From Syntrophobacteraceae bacterium (GTDB lineage: Bacteria > Desulfobacterota > Syntrophobacteria > Syntrophobacterales > Syntrophobacteraceae), in contig JABUEY010000007.1 in the NCBI GenBank assembly GCA_013314815.1, positions 1-58,210 of the forward strand: a stretch of DNA of 58,210 nucleotides, in the 5' to 3' direction. Within the stretch, counting starts at the first letter, position 1; each line of letters begins with the position of its first letter. Made by a program: the position numbers and the translations under genes. A model generated the notes under the pieces. It had not been told where the DNA came from and made no database searches. It saw nothing but the letters and a program-made list of their open reading frames with translations. Of this stretch, positions 56,685 through 58,210 are shown piece by piece.

Positions 56685-56826
56685 ACGTCATTCCTGCAAC
56701 AAGGTCGTTCCTGCAAAAACCACAACGTCATTCCCGCCTTTTTTGCGGGAACGACGGTGTGATGCGGGAATGACATTGTGAAGCTATTGATCCTTTGCGT
56801 GAAAAGCACCGGAGGTACTCTTTCAT
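56685..56826. repeat. Dispersed intergenic repeat, copy 5
   Basis: It contains CACAACGTCATTCCCGC facing GCGGGAACGACGGTG across a T-run, a palindromic core. It ends with CCTTTGCGTGAAAAGCACCGG, the second terminus type of the family, also seen at 10.45 and 40.75 kb. The opposite end is decayed. It lies between hisS and the PAS kinase. The rest of 56511-56960 shows no gene. Confidence 0.65.
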
Positions 56827-56960
56827 GAATGCTCAATCACGGCGATGGGTGGATAGTCGGTTTCGGGTACCGGCTGCCCGTGGACCTGGAAGGATAGAGT
56901 CGGAGCGGGCCGGTATCCTATGTCGGGGATCCGGAGGGCTGTCTGCAGGCATGTGTGAAA

Positions 56961-58210
56961 TCAGAGGTTTTTTGAGATGTACAGATAGAAGGTCGCCCCG
57001 TTTTTCAGGCCGGGTTCCGCCCAGACCTTTCCCTGGTGCTTCTCGGCGATTTCTTTTACAATAGCAAGTCCGAGGCCTGTTCCTTCCACTCCTCGCGATG
57101 TCTGATTCCTCTGGAACAGCCCGAAGATCTTCTCGCAATCGCCATCCTTGATCCCCACTCCATTGTCGGAGACCGACAGGATGTGGAATTCATCGTTCTG
57201 AGCATAGCCGATCCGGATCTCTGAGAGCTGTTCGCCTCCGTACTTCAGGGCGTTGTCCACCAGGTTTCTGAATACCCGGAGGATGGACATGCGGTCTGCC
57301 TTGATTTTCGGGATTCGGTCGGGTTCCACCCAGTTGATCTGGCGAATGCTGAGCAGCGCCCCGAACTCCTCGCGCACCATTCCGATGATCTCCTTGGGCT
57401 TGATCATCTCGAAATCGAGGGGAATCTCCCTGGTCCTGATATATACGTTTATTTCTTCAATGAGGGCCACGACAAGTTCGGAGGCTTTCAGGATCTGGTC
57501 GCAGTACTTCCTGCCCTTTTCATCAAGAGAAGGATAGCACTGCCTGTGAAGAAGCCTTGTAAGGCCGTTGATTCCGATGATGGGGCTCTTGAGATCGTGG
57601 GAAACCGAATAAGCGAAAAGCTTTATTTTTTCAGCATTGATCCTCAGATCCTCGCTCATTTTCTTCTTTTCGGTGATATCGGCGCCTATCTTGATGATCT
57701 CGACCACTTCGCCTTTCGAATCACACCGGTTGATGGTATTCCATGAAACGACACGTTTTTCCCCCGTTCTGGTGGTGAGCGTCATTTCGTAGTTGACCAC
57801 GGGACCTTTCCGGAAATCCTCGAAAAGTTGGACAACCTGGGCGTATTCTTCGCCGGGGTAGAGGAGTTCCCACCAGTTCCTGCCGATGATCTGGTCAAGA
57901 GGGTAGCCGGTGACGTTGGCCACCATCTGGTTGGCCGAGATGGTGGTGCCGTCGGGGGCTATCCCGCAGATGAGGTTGGGAGCGGTGGACACGATGAATC
58001 CGACGTATTCCTTTTCCTTTTGAAGCGCCTCCTCGGCTTTCTTTCTGTCGGTGATGTCGCGTATGGACTCGATGGCGCCGATGAGCCTGCCGTTCCTGTC
58101 GTAAAGCGGTGAAGCGATGATCCAGAGGTATGCACCCTTGCCGCGGTAGGACATGGGAACGTAGGCCTCCGCGTAAAGCGTACTTCCCTTCTTTTCGATG
58201 AAGTCGTAAT
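56961..58210 (-). CDS. PAS-domain histidine kinase (5' end outside the window)
   Basis: At least 416 residues are visible, and the frame stays open to the window edge, so the N-terminus is missing. The visible part has the end of one PAS/PAC unit (LIGAIESIRDITDRKKAEEAL), then a second PAS domain (APNLICGIAPDGTTISANQM) with its PAC tail. HisKA follows with SVSHDLKSPIIGI, and HATPase with NLVDNALKYG, DNGVGI and GTGLGLAIVKEI. It is a phytochrome-like/hybrid-less kinase of the kind that works with single-domain receivers. No regulator is adjacent in the window. Confidence 0.88.
   Translation of the reverse strand, partial: YDFIEKKGSTLYAEAYVPMSYRGKGAYLWIIASPLYDRNGRLIGAIESIRDITDRKKAEEALQKEKEYVGFIVSTAPNLICGIAPDGTTISANQMVANVTGYPLDQIIGRNWWELLYPGEEYAQVVQLFEDFRKGPVVNYEMTLTTRTGEKRVVSWNTINRCDSKGEVVEIIKIGADITEKKKMSEDLRINAEKIKLFAYSVSHDLKSPIIGINGLTRLLHRQCYPSLDEKGRKYCDQILKASELVVALIEEINVYIRTREIPLDFEMIKPKEIIGMVREEFGALLSIRQINWVEPDRIPKIKADRMSILRVFRNLVDNALKYGGEQLSEIRIGYAQNDEFHILSVSDNGVGIKDGDCEKIFGLFQRNQTSRGVEGTGLGLAIVKEIAEKHQGKVWAEPGLKNGATFYLYISKNL

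Overview
The window looks like the chromosome of an anaerobic, respiring Desulfobacterota-type (deltaproteobacterial) organism, perhaps a Syntrophobacterales-like sulfate reducer. This is inferred from gene content: two molybdopterin oxidoreductase systems, an FmdE-family protein, a Re-citrate-synthase-like enzyme, sigma-54 enhancer-binding regulation, CcdA/thioredoxin cassettes and a probable selenoprotein. No rRNA, tRNA, CRISPR array or intact insertion sequence was recognised.

Layout. 0.6-1.6 kb: fabD on the + strand. 1.8-8.7 kb: a minus-strand operon for a membrane-bound tetrathionate-reductase-type molybdoenzyme (Fe-S subunit, NrfD subunit, TAT-exported catalytic subunit), followed by an FmdE-family protein and a MoeA-like molybdopterin-binding protein. 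9-9.5 kb: a decayed radical SAM gene cut at a dispersed repeat. 9.6-17.1 kb: a minus-strand redox/arsenic region: CcdA, exported thioredoxin, rhodanese, tandem UspA, Acr3 arsenite exporter, thioredoxin-coupled ArsC, and two small dithiol proteins around a UPF0718 permease. It is headed by a clean promoter overlapped by a perfect palindrome. 17.3-26.2 kb: a probable metal/envelope-stress operon with a CpxP/ZraP-like sensor protein, TolC, membrane-fusion and RND proteins, a frameshifted thioredoxin, a second CcdA, and a DUF1573-like exported protein whose reading frame is interrupted by a single TGA exactly where the family has a cysteine. A perfect sigma-54 promoter lies at its head, and the divergent histidine kinase/NtrC-type regulator pair (26.8-30.1 kb) probably drives it.

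30.5-36.8 kb: pstSCAB phosphate uptake with enlarged PstC and PstA. 37.4-40.5 kb: a cytoplasmic two-subunit molybdopterin oxidoreductase with an upstream single-domain response regulator. 41.2-43.4 kb: UspA and a TauE/SafE-family exporter split over two genes. 43.5-45.2 kb: acyl-CoA dehydrogenase. 45.7-49.3 kb: a soluble histidine kinase, a FlgM-like protein, a YkgJ-like cysteine cluster protein, a poorly understood and apparently broken ORF, and cutA. 49.3-56.5 kb: a minus-strand housekeeping cluster hisS, aspS, an HMGL-family condensing enzyme fused to a Cache domain, rlpA and hisD. 57-58.2 kb: a PAS histidine kinase running off the window.

The most interesting points are: (1) the candidate selenoprotein of the DUF1573 family, sitting beside CcdA and thioredoxin, which suggests a periplasmic selenol/thiol relay tied to metal-stress control; (2) a family of small non-coding elements with imperfect terminal inverted repeats, present five times, one bordering a dead gene; (3) a carbon-carbon condensing enzyme carrying a sensory Cache domain; (4) the split TauE/SafE exporter.
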